Assembly: GCA_002449665.1 (NCBI GenBank)
Contig: DJXH01000039.1
Coordinates: 1 to 27,555, forward strand
DNA length: 27,555 bases
Reading direction: 5' to 3'
DNA from: Bacteroidales bacterium UBA7009
GTDB taxonomy: Bacteria > Bacteroidota > Bacteroidia > Bacteroidales > Paludibacteraceae
Position 1 is the stretch's first letter. The number at the start of each line of letters is the position of its first letter. Of this stretch, positions 16,311 to 23,353 are shown piece by piece. The translations under genes were made by a program, and so were the position numbers. The notes beneath the pieces were generated by a model. That model did not search any database and was not told the DNA's origin. It worked only from the letters and a program-made list of their open reading frames with translations.

Positions 16311-16991
16311 ATGAAAAAAATTCTTATGTCTTTTGTAGCCATTGCTTCATCTGTAAGCCTTATGGCTCTCACTCCAACTGCTACTGCCACAATTACCGTT
16401 ACAGGTACGACATCCGGTAGTTTTGACAAAGTAATTCTTGTAGAGTCAACAGTAGATGGTTTCAGCGCAGCATTTGATAATGGCTATGATGCAGCACAGC
16501 CTGATGTAAACATTCCGGGTATCTATGCTATCAGCGGTACAGAGCGTTTTGCATCTAATTTCACTAATGACCTTACAGACCAAGCACTTGGTTTTATCAG
16601 CGGAACTGACACCGAGTATAAAATCACTTTCAGTGGCGTTACCGGTAATACTATCAAACTCTATGACAAGGTAACCGGCACTGAAACCGTTGTTGATGCT
16701 GCTAACGACTACACATTCACAGCCGCAGCCAATGCACGTATCGATGACCGTTTCGTAGTGAATTGCTCCGCTTGTGCCCCCGCTGAACCCACTATCTGCC
16801 ATCGTAATGACCAACTTGAGGTTTACAACTCAAACGGTATGACCGTGCAGGTGCTCAACCTTGACGGCAGTGCCACCTCTATTGCCGATGTTGCTATCAG
16901 CACAGACAGCCAGACAATACCTCTTGCAGATCTTGCAGCAGGTCAGTACCTTGTAAAATGGAATGGAAAAGACCTTATTATCCAAAAGTAA
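16311..16991 (+). CDS. Small secreted protein, paralogue of the 223-residue protein
   Basis: 226 residues. MKKILMSFVAIASSVSLMA is a signal peptide. The body (FDKVILVEST ... GFSAAFDNGYDA ... GIYAISGTERFASNFTNDL ... DRFVV) carries the same ordered motifs as the C-terminal module of the large beta-helix proteins. The end (TICHRNDQLEVY ... LAAGQYLVKWNGKDLIIQK) matches the 223-residue protein of the left arm. The two Cys of the segment NCSAC (before the CHR motif) are extra relative to the left copy. It is the last gene of the right cassette and is followed by a terminator. Probably exported by T9SS and surface-attached; the partner is unknown. Confidence 0.88.
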   Translation: MKKILMSFVAIASSVSLMALTPTATATITVTGTTSGSFDKVILVESTVDGFSAAFDNGYDAAQPDVNIPGIYAISGTERFASNFTNDLTDQALGFISGTDTEYKITFSGVTGNTIKLYDKVTGTETVVDAANDYTFTAAANARIDDRFVVNCSACAPAEPTICHRNDQLEVYNSNGMTVQVLNLDGSATSIADVAISTDSQTIPLADLAAGQYLVKWNGKDLIIQK

Positions 16992-17051
16992 ATACCGTGT
17001 GCGATCAACACCCGCACGCGATATAAACACAAATTTTACGCATTATTTGCA

Positions 17052-17088
17052 GATACGCCCGCTCGTGAGAGTAGGCGTATCCGTTTTT
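17052..17088 (+). terminator. Rho-independent terminator of the right cassette
   Basis: Stem GATACGCC (17052-17059) / GGCGTATC (17074-17081), then CGTTTTT. It overlaps the last bases of the convergent ATPase gene. Confidence 0.85.
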
Positions 17089-18520
17089 AGTGTATGTCAG
17101 CAAACATAGTGTCGGCAGCAAGAGAGGAATGTACAAGCGAAGTGTATTGTCCCGCTTTCAGTCCGAAAGGAGTAATAAACGACAGTACCACTCCGCGCGA
17201 TATATTATTGGCTTCCATAAACAGTTGTTTTAGTAGGGTCAAATGCTCTGCATAGTCTTTTGTGATGGCGTATGGTACAGCACTGAATTTCATCTCGATG
17301 AGGTGGATAATCTTATCGGCGCGTGAGATAACAAGATCCACTTGCGTTCCTTTGCTCTCTGTGCTTTTGCCTGTGAGCCGCCACGACGATGCTGCCGTAG
17401 CCATACCCGATATGCCGAGACCTTGCTTGATGTGCTGCAAATGCCTGATGCAAAGTTCTTCAAATGCAAACCCCTGCCACGATGCAACACTTCTGCTTTC
17501 AAAATTGTGCTGCCAATAGTTTTCGTCCCTTGTGCGTTCGTTCTTTACATACTTGAAGTAGAACAAGGTGTAGAAATCGCAGAGACGGTATATGGTCTGT
17601 TTTACTTTGTTGCCGTATTGTGAATAGGATACTATAAAGTCGCACCGCTCAAGGTTGTCAAGCAGTTTGGTAAGTCCCCCGCCGGAAAACCCCGTTTTTT
17701 CCGCTATTTCCGTTTTGGTAAATCCTTCGCGCTTGCCGGCAAGCATTTGCACTATCTTTATATACCTGTCCGCCCGCTTAAAGAGAGCATTATACAGTTC
17801 GTTAAACTCATCGTTAAGTTCACCGCCGCGACGGAAGATCAGATTGTCTATGTTTTGAGGCAGGCTGAGGTTCCTATTAAGCAGGCTCAGGTAATACGGC
17901 ACGCCGCCTATTATCATATACAGTTGCATTATTTGGTATCTGTCCCAGTCGAACCCTCTGTCTTTCAGGTATGCTTCGCATTCGCTGAGGTAAAATGGCC
18001 GCAAGTAAATACGGTGTGTGATACGGTTGTGCAGTCCGCCTTTGTTGTCTTCCAGTTTGTCTTTCATCCACGCTGATGCGCTTCCGCAGGCTATAAGAAC
18101 GATGTCATCGCGTTTCTGCACGTAGTTTGCCCAAAAGTATTCCAACTCGCTTACGAAATCGCTTTTTTGAGTGTCTATCCATGGCATTTCATCGAAAAAA
18201 AGTACCTTGCGTTTGGTTTTGCATTTGTCAAGATAGCGTTGGAGATACAGGAAAGCCGTATGCCAGTCTTTCAGTTCTGGTATGGTCTTGCGCCCGCTGT
18301 AGGCTTTCAGTGCCTCGCGGAAGTGTGTCAGTTGGGCGGCGGTGTTCTGACCGTGTGCACCCACAAAATGAAACGTGTAGCGGTCGTTAAAATAACTGCG
18401 CACAAGGAAAGTCTTGCCAACGCGCCTGCGACCGTATAGTATGACGAACTCCGAGCGACCGGATTGCATCGCTTGGTCAAGTTCGTTTATTTCTGTGTTG
18501 CGACCTATTATTTTTTCCAT
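17087..18520 (-). CDS. AAA ATPase of the archaeal ATPase_2 / DUF234 type
   Basis: 477 residues. Walker A is GRRRVGKT (30-37) and Walker B VLFFDEMPW (106-114). The region ACGSASAWM is typical of the sensor strand. A winged-helix-like part follows (GFTKTEIAEKTGFSGGGLTK, about 265-285). The C-terminal DUF234 region (WQGFAFEELCIRHL ... TQVDLVISRADKIIHLIEMK) shows a D-x-V then E-x-K spacing like PD-(D/E)xK nucleases. These ATPases are common in Bacteroidales and archaea with no settled function. The gene converges on the right cassette and is the counterpart by position, not by family, of the ATPase at 5918. A plausible promoter lies at 18593, and a 13-bp inverted repeat lies upstream of it. Confidence 0.92.
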   Translation of the reverse strand: MEKIIGRNTEINELDQAMQSGRSEFVILYGRRRVGKTFLVRSYFNDRYTFHFVGAHGQNTAAQLTHFREALKAYSGRKTIPELKDWHTAFLYLQRYLDKCKTKRKVLFFDEMPWIDTQKSDFVSELEYFWANYVQKRDDIVLIACGSASAWMKDKLEDNKGGLHNRITHRIYLRPFYLSECEAYLKDRGFDWDRYQIMQLYMIIGGVPYYLSLLNRNLSLPQNIDNLIFRRGGELNDEFNELYNALFKRADRYIKIVQMLAGKREGFTKTEIAEKTGFSGGGLTKLLDNLERCDFIVSYSQYGNKVKQTIYRLCDFYTLFYFKYVKNERTRDENYWQHNFESRSVASWQGFAFEELCIRHLQHIKQGLGISGMATAASSWRLTGKSTESKGTQVDLVISRADKIIHLIEMKFSAVPYAITKDYAEHLTLLKQLFMEANNISRGVVLSFITPFGLKAGQYTSLVHSSLAADTMFADIH

Positions 18521-18592
18521 CTCTGCTTTTTTTAAGGTAAGTGAGACGATGGGCTATATATGCCTTTATCTGTCAGTGCTTTATTAACGCCG

Positions 18593-18622
18593 TAAAGGTA
18601 AGGACTTTTTTTGAACTGCAAA
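18593..18622 (-). promoter_or_regulatory. Weaker promoter match for the DUF234-type ATPase
   Basis: Minus-strand TACCTTTA (18593-18600), one base off the usual -7 box, and TTTG at 18619-18622 after an 18-base spacer. It would give a ~65-base leader. Confidence 0.5.
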
Positions 18623-18630
18623 GCTTTTTG

Positions 18631-18682
18631 TCGTTTTTCGTCCAAATCTATACTTTTTACCCCACATTCGGACGAAAAACGA
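18631..18682. repeat. 13-bp perfect inverted repeat upstream of the ATPase gene
   Basis: TCGTTTTTCGTCC (18631-18643) and GGACGAAAAACGA (18670-18682) flank a 26-base centre. No U tract follows in the minus direction, so it is not an ordinary terminator for the radical SAM gene that ends at 18688. It lies just upstream of the predicted -33 element of the ATPase promoter and could be an operator. Confidence 0.7.
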
Positions 18683-18687
18683 TGATT

Positions 18688-19824
18688 TTATTCCGTACAG
18701 TTGTGGCAGATAAGGGGGCGGGGGCTATGGGTAGAGCGCATTTTGTCGGTGGCATTCATTACGCTGCGGCGGAAGGTGTCGGCGGCTGCGGAATGCCATA
18801 TAGATGTGAAATTTGTGTTGTTTGTGGCTGAATTGTTTGCTGGAAAATCTGTGAGATTGCCAAATGAGTATTGAGCCGATTTATCGAAGCAGCAGGGCAA
18901 GACCTCGCCTGCCGTGGTGATAACGCAGCCTGTGAAAAGACGATGGCAGATGCGGGTTTTATACCAAGGGCGATAGAGCCGGTATCGTGTCTGTTTCTCT
19001 TGCTGCTGATTATCAGATGTTGGTTCTGTGTGTTTACTTTGGGATATTCTGCGGTAGCGGCTGTAACGCTCTTGGGACGGCATAAGCGGGTTGCCGTTGG
19101 CGTAGTCGTATAGTTGGGCAGTCTTAAAGACGAGGCGGTCGGCACCCGAGTGTTTGTATTCTCGTTTTATTTTTTTCCACTCTTTTTCATTTGTTTTGAG
19201 GCGCAGGCACTGCCATTCTATTATGGTGTCGGCTTGCAGTTGTTTTTTGGCCGTGGCTGCGGCTGTTAGTCCGGCGAGTGCTTTGCCGAGGTTGCCGCCT
19301 TGGCGATAAGCGGAGTACGACTGCTCCGTTATGCCGTCTATGGAGACGATAAGACGGCTGAGCCCGGCGCGGATAAGCTTGGCTGCAAGAGCAGGAGAGA
19401 GCAGTTGGGCATTGGTGGAAACGATGGTATATAGTCCTTGGCTGCGAGCAAGACGGATGAGCAACGGCAGGTCGCGGTTGAGCAACGGTTCGCCTTGAAA
19501 AAAGAGTTGAACGGTATGTATATAAGGTGTAAGTTGCCGAAGGATGTTTTTGTATAAAGGGACAGATATGTATTTCGGCTGTATTGTATATTGATTGTGT
19601 GCTGTTGGCTGTTGGTATATACTCTTTGGGTCAGAGTTTTTTATGTCGGGATTGCCCACCGGACATTCGGGGCAGCGGAGATTGCAGACACTGGCGGGTT
19701 CAATGCTGACGAAGGTAGGGAGGTGGGAGAAGCGGACTATACCTATGTGGGCAAGCAGATAGTGCCATTCGGCTCGAACGGCGTTTTTTAGGCGAGAGAG
19801 AAGATATTTAGAAGGTTTTAGCAA
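18688..19824 (-). CDS. Radical SAM protein with SPASM-like C-terminal cluster region
   Basis: 378 residues. C47-x3-C51-x2-C54 (SVCNLRCPEC) is the radical SAM [4Fe-4S] motif. FQGEPLLN and VSTNAQLL are the usual family follow-up motifs. Cys in the C-terminal part (CHRLFTGCVITTAGEVLPCC, then ICHNC at the very end) look like SPASM auxiliary cluster ligands. Substrate unknown; family members act on peptides, proteins or small molecules. The ATG at 19824 lies inside the last codons of rpiB (7-base overlap), so it is the last gene of the marC-queG-rpiB operon. No obvious precursor peptide lies directly beside it. Confidence 0.88.
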   Translation of the reverse strand: MLKPSKYLLSRLKNAVRAEWHYLLAHIGIVRFSHLPTFVSIEPASVCNLRCPECPVGNPDIKNSDPKSIYQQPTAHNQYTIQPKYISVPLYKNILRQLTPYIHTVQLFFQGEPLLNRDLPLLIRLARSQGLYTIVSTNAQLLSPALAAKLIRAGLSRLIVSIDGITEQSYSAYRQGGNLGKALAGLTAAATAKKQLQADTIIEWQCLRLKTNEKEWKKIKREYKHSGADRLVFKTAQLYDYANGNPLMPSQERYSRYRRISQSKHTEPTSDNQQQEKQTRYRLYRPWYKTRICHRLFTGCVITTAGEVLPCCFDKSAQYSFGNLTDFPANNSATNNTNFTSIWHSAAADTFRRSVMNATDKMRSTHSPRPLICHNCTE

Positions 19825-20264
19825 GGTATTTTGTCTATTCTGCGTTGGTGTCTGCCGCCTTCAAAGTCGGTGGAGAAGAAGGTATTGACTATCTGCATTG
19901 CTTTGTCGGCGGTGATGAAGTTGGCAGGCAGTCCGAGTATGTTGGCGTTATTGTGGCGGCGTGCGAGTTCTGCAAGTGGTGTGTCCCAGCAGAGGGCTGC
20001 ACGTATGCCTTGGTGGTGATTGCAGGTCATGGTGATGCCGTTGCCGGTGGAGCAGACGGCGATACCGAAGTCGTATTCGCCTTTCTCCACAGCCGCTGCC
20101 ATAGGGTGGGCGAAGTCGGGATAGTCGCAACTCTCGGTGGAGTAGCAGCCGAAGTCGTGGAGAGTGGTGCCTTGCTCTTTGAGGCAGGCGATGATGTGTT
20201 GCTTGAGGTTGTAGCCTGCGTGGTCGCTGCAAAGAGCGATACGGAGAGAGGAAAGAGGAAGCAT
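19818..20264 (-). CDS. rpiB: Ribose 5-phosphate isomerase B
   Basis: 148 residues, normal RpiB length. It interconverts ribose 5-phosphate and ribulose 5-phosphate in the pentose phosphate pathway. Visible motifs are SDHAG (13-17), DYPDFA (48-53, substrate region), the active-site loop CSTGNG (71-76) with the Cys base, GIRAALC (86-92) and RRHNNANILGLPA (102-114). The usual NK before GIRAA is NHHQ here. It lies 35 bases after the queG-like gene and overlaps the next gene by 7 bases. Confidence 0.93.
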   Translation of the reverse strand: MLPLSSLRIALCSDHAGYNLKQHIIACLKEQGTTLHDFGCYSTESCDYPDFAHPMAAAVEKGEYDFGIAVCSTGNGITMTCNHHQGIRAALCWDTPLAELARRHNNANILGLPANFITADKAMQIVNTFFSTDFEGGRHQRRIDKIPC

Positions 20265-20299
20265 AGTGTTTAGGGTTTGATTGAATTATTGCTATTTTG

Positions 20300-20974
20300 T
20301 TATATCGTATTATATGGGCATACTTCTTGGCAGACGAGGCAGCGGTGGGTGGTGTAGGCTATGCAGCGTCGTGCATCCCAGTCCGTTTGTCCGAGAGCCT
20401 TGGCGGGGCAGGCATTGACACAGCGCATACACTGTATGCAGGTCTCGGGCAGAGGTTTGCGCTCTACGTCTTGAAAGCAGGGTATATTTAGTACGAGTTC
20501 GCCCGGATGGACAAGGCTGCCGAGGGTGGGGTGGATAAGTTGGCGGTTCAGTCCGAAGAACCCCAATCCTGCTCTTACCGCCCAACTGCGTTCCAGTACG
20601 GGTGCGCTGTCGCAGAAGATGTGTTGTGTAGGGCTTATCCAATCGTCTTGCCAAAGGTCGTTTTCTTTAAGGTAGTCTTCTATCTGCTGTTGAAGGTTGT
20701 ATAGCAGCGATTTGACGGTGCGGTGGTAGTCGTGTCCCGACTTGGCGAAACCGAGCAGACACACCACTACCGTCTTGGCTCCCGGTACAAGTCGGCGTAT
20801 GTCGTATCTGAGTTCGCGGTTGCGCTCAAGGTAGGTCATATTGCCTGCAAAACCGGCATCCACCCAACTATCCATATAGGCGGCTTCTTTGTCAAGCCTT
20901 GCGGCCGGAGCCGTCAAGCAGTCGTCAAAGCCTACTGACAGGGCAAGTCTGCGTATCGCCGATTCGCGGAGCAT
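20300..20974 (-). CDS. queG: QueG-like epoxyqueuosine reductase, short form
   Basis: 224 residues from ATG at 20974; an ATG at 20998 (232 residues) is also open but overlaps marC by 20 bases, while 20974 lies 4 bases after the marC stop and gives a usual family start (MLRESAIRRLALSVGFDDC). QueG performs the last step of queuosine synthesis in tRNA, using cobalamin and two [4Fe-4S] clusters. In numbering from 20998, D130-SAPVLER carries the catalytic-type Asp, cluster 1 is C187-x2-C-x2-C-x3-C, and cluster 2 is C212 ... C220-x2-C-x3-CP. It is shorter than the usual ~310-380 residues: the loop before the last Cys group (the LTIE...GNRIFGCD-type segment) is reduced to seven residues and the C-terminal HEAT part is absent. 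Confidence 0.85.
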   Translation of the reverse strand: MLRESAIRRLALSVGFDDCLTAPAARLDKEAAYMDSWVDAGFAGNMTYLERNRELRYDIRRLVPGAKTVVVCLLGFAKSGHDYHRTVKSLLYNLQQQIEDYLKENDLWQDDWISPTQHIFCDSAPVLERSWAVRAGLGFFGLNRQLIHPTLGSLVHPGELVLNIPCFQDVERKPLPETCIQCMRCVNACPAKALGQTDWDARRCIAYTTHRCLVCQEVCPYNTI

Positions 20975-20978
20975 AGAT

Positions 20979-21695
20979 TTATTCAGCCTCGTCGGCAAAA
21001 GAGCAAGTGTCTGCGGGTAAGGATTGTGTGTCGGCAGAAACGACTGTCTTGTCCTCTACTGCTACTGGTGTTTTGGTCTGTGCCACTTCGGGGCGGAACA
21101 CCTTGACGAGGTTGCCGAACATAAGTTGGACGGCAATAGCCATTGCTATCACGCCGAAGAACTTACGTATTATATACAGCGACACGGCTGACATGTGTTT
21201 CGTGAACCACTCTATGCCGACAAGGACGAGATAGATGACGATGATGCTGAGTATGATAGTAATAAGCAGATTGACAACGCTGTACTCGGCGGTCATGGAA
21301 ACGAGAGCCGTGAATGTACCCGGACCGGCGAAGGCAGGGAAAGCGAGGGGGATAAGGTCGCCTGCCGATTCAAACTCCGAAGGCTTGAACAGCACTACGT
21401 CGAGAAGCATTTCAACCGCCATAAGGAAGATGATAAAACCGCCGGCGATGGCGAAGTACTCAACCCTGATGCCGAAAATCTTCAGCAGCAGGTCGCCCGC
21501 AAGCAAAAACGCCATTAGGATAATCATCGAGTAGAGACAGACGTTGAAGGGGTGAACCTTGCCGCCTTTCTGTTTTTGCGCTATCACGAAGGGCATATTA
21601 CCTATCGGGTCAATGATGGCAATAAGGAAAAAGAACGACGGAATGACCTGCCAAATGTCAAACGTGCCGAAGAAATTATGCAAATGCTGTAACAT
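20979..21695 (-). CDS. MarC family integral membrane protein
   Basis: 238 residues with about six hydrophobic segments. The first contains IPSFFFLIAIIDPIGNMPFV, the MarC/UPF0056 signature (DP-x-GN-x-P). Repeated glycine-rich helices follow (GDLLLKIFGI, AFPAFAGPGTFTAL). The C-terminal ~35 residues are hydrophilic and Thr/Ala/Asp-rich. Function of the family is not settled; the old link to multiple antibiotic resistance is doubtful. First gene of a four-gene operon, with its own promoter at 21729. Confidence 0.9.
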   Translation of the reverse strand: MLQHLHNFFGTFDIWQVIPSFFFLIAIIDPIGNMPFVIAQKQKGGKVHPFNVCLYSMIILMAFLLAGDLLLKIFGIRVEYFAIAGGFIIFLMAVEMLLDVVLFKPSEFESAGDLIPLAFPAFAGPGTFTALVSMTAEYSVVNLLITIILSIIVIYLVLVGIEWFTKHMSAVSLYIIRKFFGVIAMAIAVQLMFGNLVKVFRPEVAQTKTPVAVEDKTVVSADTQSLPADTCSFADEAE

Positions 21696-21728
21696 ATTTT
21701 TAATGTTTTTTAGTCATAAAAACGGCTG

Positions 21729-21760
21729 CAAAGGTACAAAAATCTTACTAATCGGGCAAA
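21729..21760 (-). promoter_or_regulatory. Promoter of the marC-queG-rpiB operon
   Basis: Minus-strand TACCTTTG (21729-21736), 20-base spacer, TTTG (21757-21760). Its -33 box lies only 3 bases from that of the divergent efp promoter. Confidence 0.85.
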
Positions 21761-21763
21761 TTA

Positions 21764-21795
21764 TTTGTATAATTGTGATACAATTCGTACCTTTG
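21764..21795 (+). promoter_or_regulatory. Promoter of efp
   Basis: TTTG (21764-21767), 20-base spacer, TACCTTTG (21788-21795). Predicted start about 28 bases before the efp ATG. Confidence 0.85.
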
Positions 21796-21830
21796 TGCGC
21801 TATTTATGTGCAACAAATAATTCAACAGTT

Positions 21831-22394
21831 ATGATCAATTCGCAAGACATTAAGAACGGCGTATGTATCCGTATGGATGGTCGTTTGTATTTTGTTATTG
21901 AGTTTCTTCACGTTAAGCCCGGTAAGGGTAATACCATTATGCGTGTGAAGTTTAAGGACGTGGTTGACGGCCGTGTGCTTGAGCGTCGTTTTAACATCGG
22001 TGAGAAGCTCGAAGATGTTCGCGTAGAGCGTCGTCCTTATCAGTTCCTTTACAAAGAGGGTGATGACTACATCTTTATGAATCAGGAGACATACGAGCAA
22101 GTGCCTATTGCTCACGACCTTATCACCGGCGTTGATTACCTCAAAGACGGCTTTATATGTGACGTTGTAAGTGATGCTTCCACCGACACCATTCTTTTTG
22201 CCGAATTACCCACTAAGGTTGAGCTGACCGTGGCTTACACCGAGCCCGGACTGAAGGGTGATACAGCCACCAACACTCTCAAACCTGCCAAACTTGAGAC
22301 AGGTGCGGAGATACGTGTTCCTTTGTTTATCAATGAGGGAGAGGTTATCCGTGTAGATACGCGCGATGGCAGTTATTGCGAGCGCGTCCGCTAA
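21831..22394 (+). CDS. efp: Elongation factor P
   Basis: 187 residues, full EF-P length. The frame is open upstream to 21765, but that would cover the promoter and MINSQDIKNG is the normal start. EF-P helps the ribosome through polyproline stretches. Domain I holds the loop HVKPGKGNT with the modified-type Lys at K32. Domains II/III follow (YIFMNQETYEQVP, then VELTVAYTEPGLKGDTA and GAEIRVPLFINEGEVIRVDT, a conserved EF-P signature). No modification enzyme (EpmA/B, EarP, YmfI) is seen nearby. The 3' end overlaps the convergent dus gene by 4 bases. Confidence 0.97.
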   Translation: MINSQDIKNGVCIRMDGRLYFVIEFLHVKPGKGNTIMRVKFKDVVDGRVLERRFNIGEKLEDVRVERRPYQFLYKEGDDYIFMNQETYEQVPIAHDLITGVDYLKDGFICDVVSDASTDTILFAELPTKVELTVAYTEPGLKGDTATNTLKPAKLETGAEIRVPLFINEGEVIRVDTRDGSYCERVR

Positions 22395-23353
22395 CCCCAG
22401 CGTTCGACTATCTCGTCCATAATGGCGAAGACTTCGGCTTTGGTGTCTGCACGAAGCAGTGCGATACGCGTTTGCTTGAAGTCGAAAAGTCCTTTCATAA
22501 CAGGCGATGCTGCAAAGTGTCGCCTGCTGTGTACTATACCCTTCCTTTCGTCGCCTATCCACTCTATGCTGCGCTCTACGTGCTCTTTTAGTATGTCCAT
22601 ACACCAGCGCATATCGCGTTTGGGGAGCAGTTCGCCGCTGTCAAGATAGTGGCGTATGTCTTCAAATATCCACGGGCAGCCGAAACTGCCGCGCCCTATC
22701 ATGACGGCATCCACTCCGTAGCGGTCGAAGCACTCGCGTGCTCTTTCGGGGGTGGTGATGTCTCCGTTGCCGATGATGGGGATATGCATACGGGGGTTGT
22801 TTTTTACTTCGCCTATGAGTGTCCAGTCTGCCTCGCCGCTATACATCTGCGCGCGTGTGCGTCCGTGAATGGCAAGTTCGCTTATACCGACATCTTGCAG
22901 TGCTTCGGCGAGGGAGACGATGATTTTCTCTTCGTCGTTCCAGCCGAGGCGTGTCTTGGCTGTAACGGGCAGACTGACCGCTTTGACTACCGCACTTGCT
23001 ATCTCAAGAAGCAGCGGAGGGTTGCGAAGCAGTCCGGCTCCCGCACCTTTGCCTGCCACTTTCTTTACCGGGCAGCCGAAGTTAAGGTCTATGTAGTCAG
23101 GCTTGGCTGTCTCTACTATCTTGGCAGCCTGAGCCATACTTTCCGGGTCTTTGCCGTAAATCTGTATTGCCACGGGGCGTTCCTCGTCGCTTATTTGCAG
23201 TTTGCGCATAGTGGAAGCCACGTCTCTTATGAGCGCATCGGCATTGACGAACTCGGTATAGACGCGGTCGGCACCGAAGCGTTTGCATAGTTGGCGGAAG
23301 GCGGGGTCGGTAACGTCTTCCATAGGGGCGAGATAAAGGGGCTTATTTGGCAT
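22391..23353 (-). CDS. dus: tRNA-dihydrouridine synthase (DusB-like)
   Basis: 320 residues from the ATG at 23353. A longer frame from 23470 would lie inside the HD gene and its extra part is low-complexity, so the start MPNKPLYLAPMEDVTD is preferred. It reduces uridine to dihydrouridine in tRNA with FMN and NADPH. Visible motifs are APMEDVTDPAFR (9-20), the catalytic Cys in NFGCPVKKVAGKGAG (C94), TRLGW, HGRTRAQMY (active-site region), PIIGNGDI and IGRG (FMN phosphate). Last gene of the gldD operon, overlapping the HD gene by 11 bases. Confidence 0.93.
   Translation of the reverse strand: MPNKPLYLAPMEDVTDPAFRQLCKRFGADRVYTEFVNADALIRDVASTMRKLQISDEERPVAIQIYGKDPESMAQAAKIVETAKPDYIDLNFGCPVKKVAGKGAGAGLLRNPPLLLEIASAVVKAVSLPVTAKTRLGWNDEEKIIVSLAEALQDVGISELAIHGRTRAQMYSGEADWTLIGEVKNNPRMHIPIIGNGDITTPERARECFDRYGVDAVMIGRGSFGCPWIFEDIRHYLDSGELLPKRDMRWCMDILKEHVERSIEWIGDERKGIVHSRRHFAASPVMKGLFDFKQTRIALLRADTKAEVFAIMDEIVERWG

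Noticed and set aside
5918..18520. Mobile element or integron explaining the symmetric locus
   Set aside because: No transposase, integrase, terminal inverted repeats or target-site duplications could be seen at the ends of the symmetric region.
21765..21830. Upstream extension of efp
   Set aside because: It overlaps the efp promoter, and EF-P proteins start at the residues encoded from 21831.
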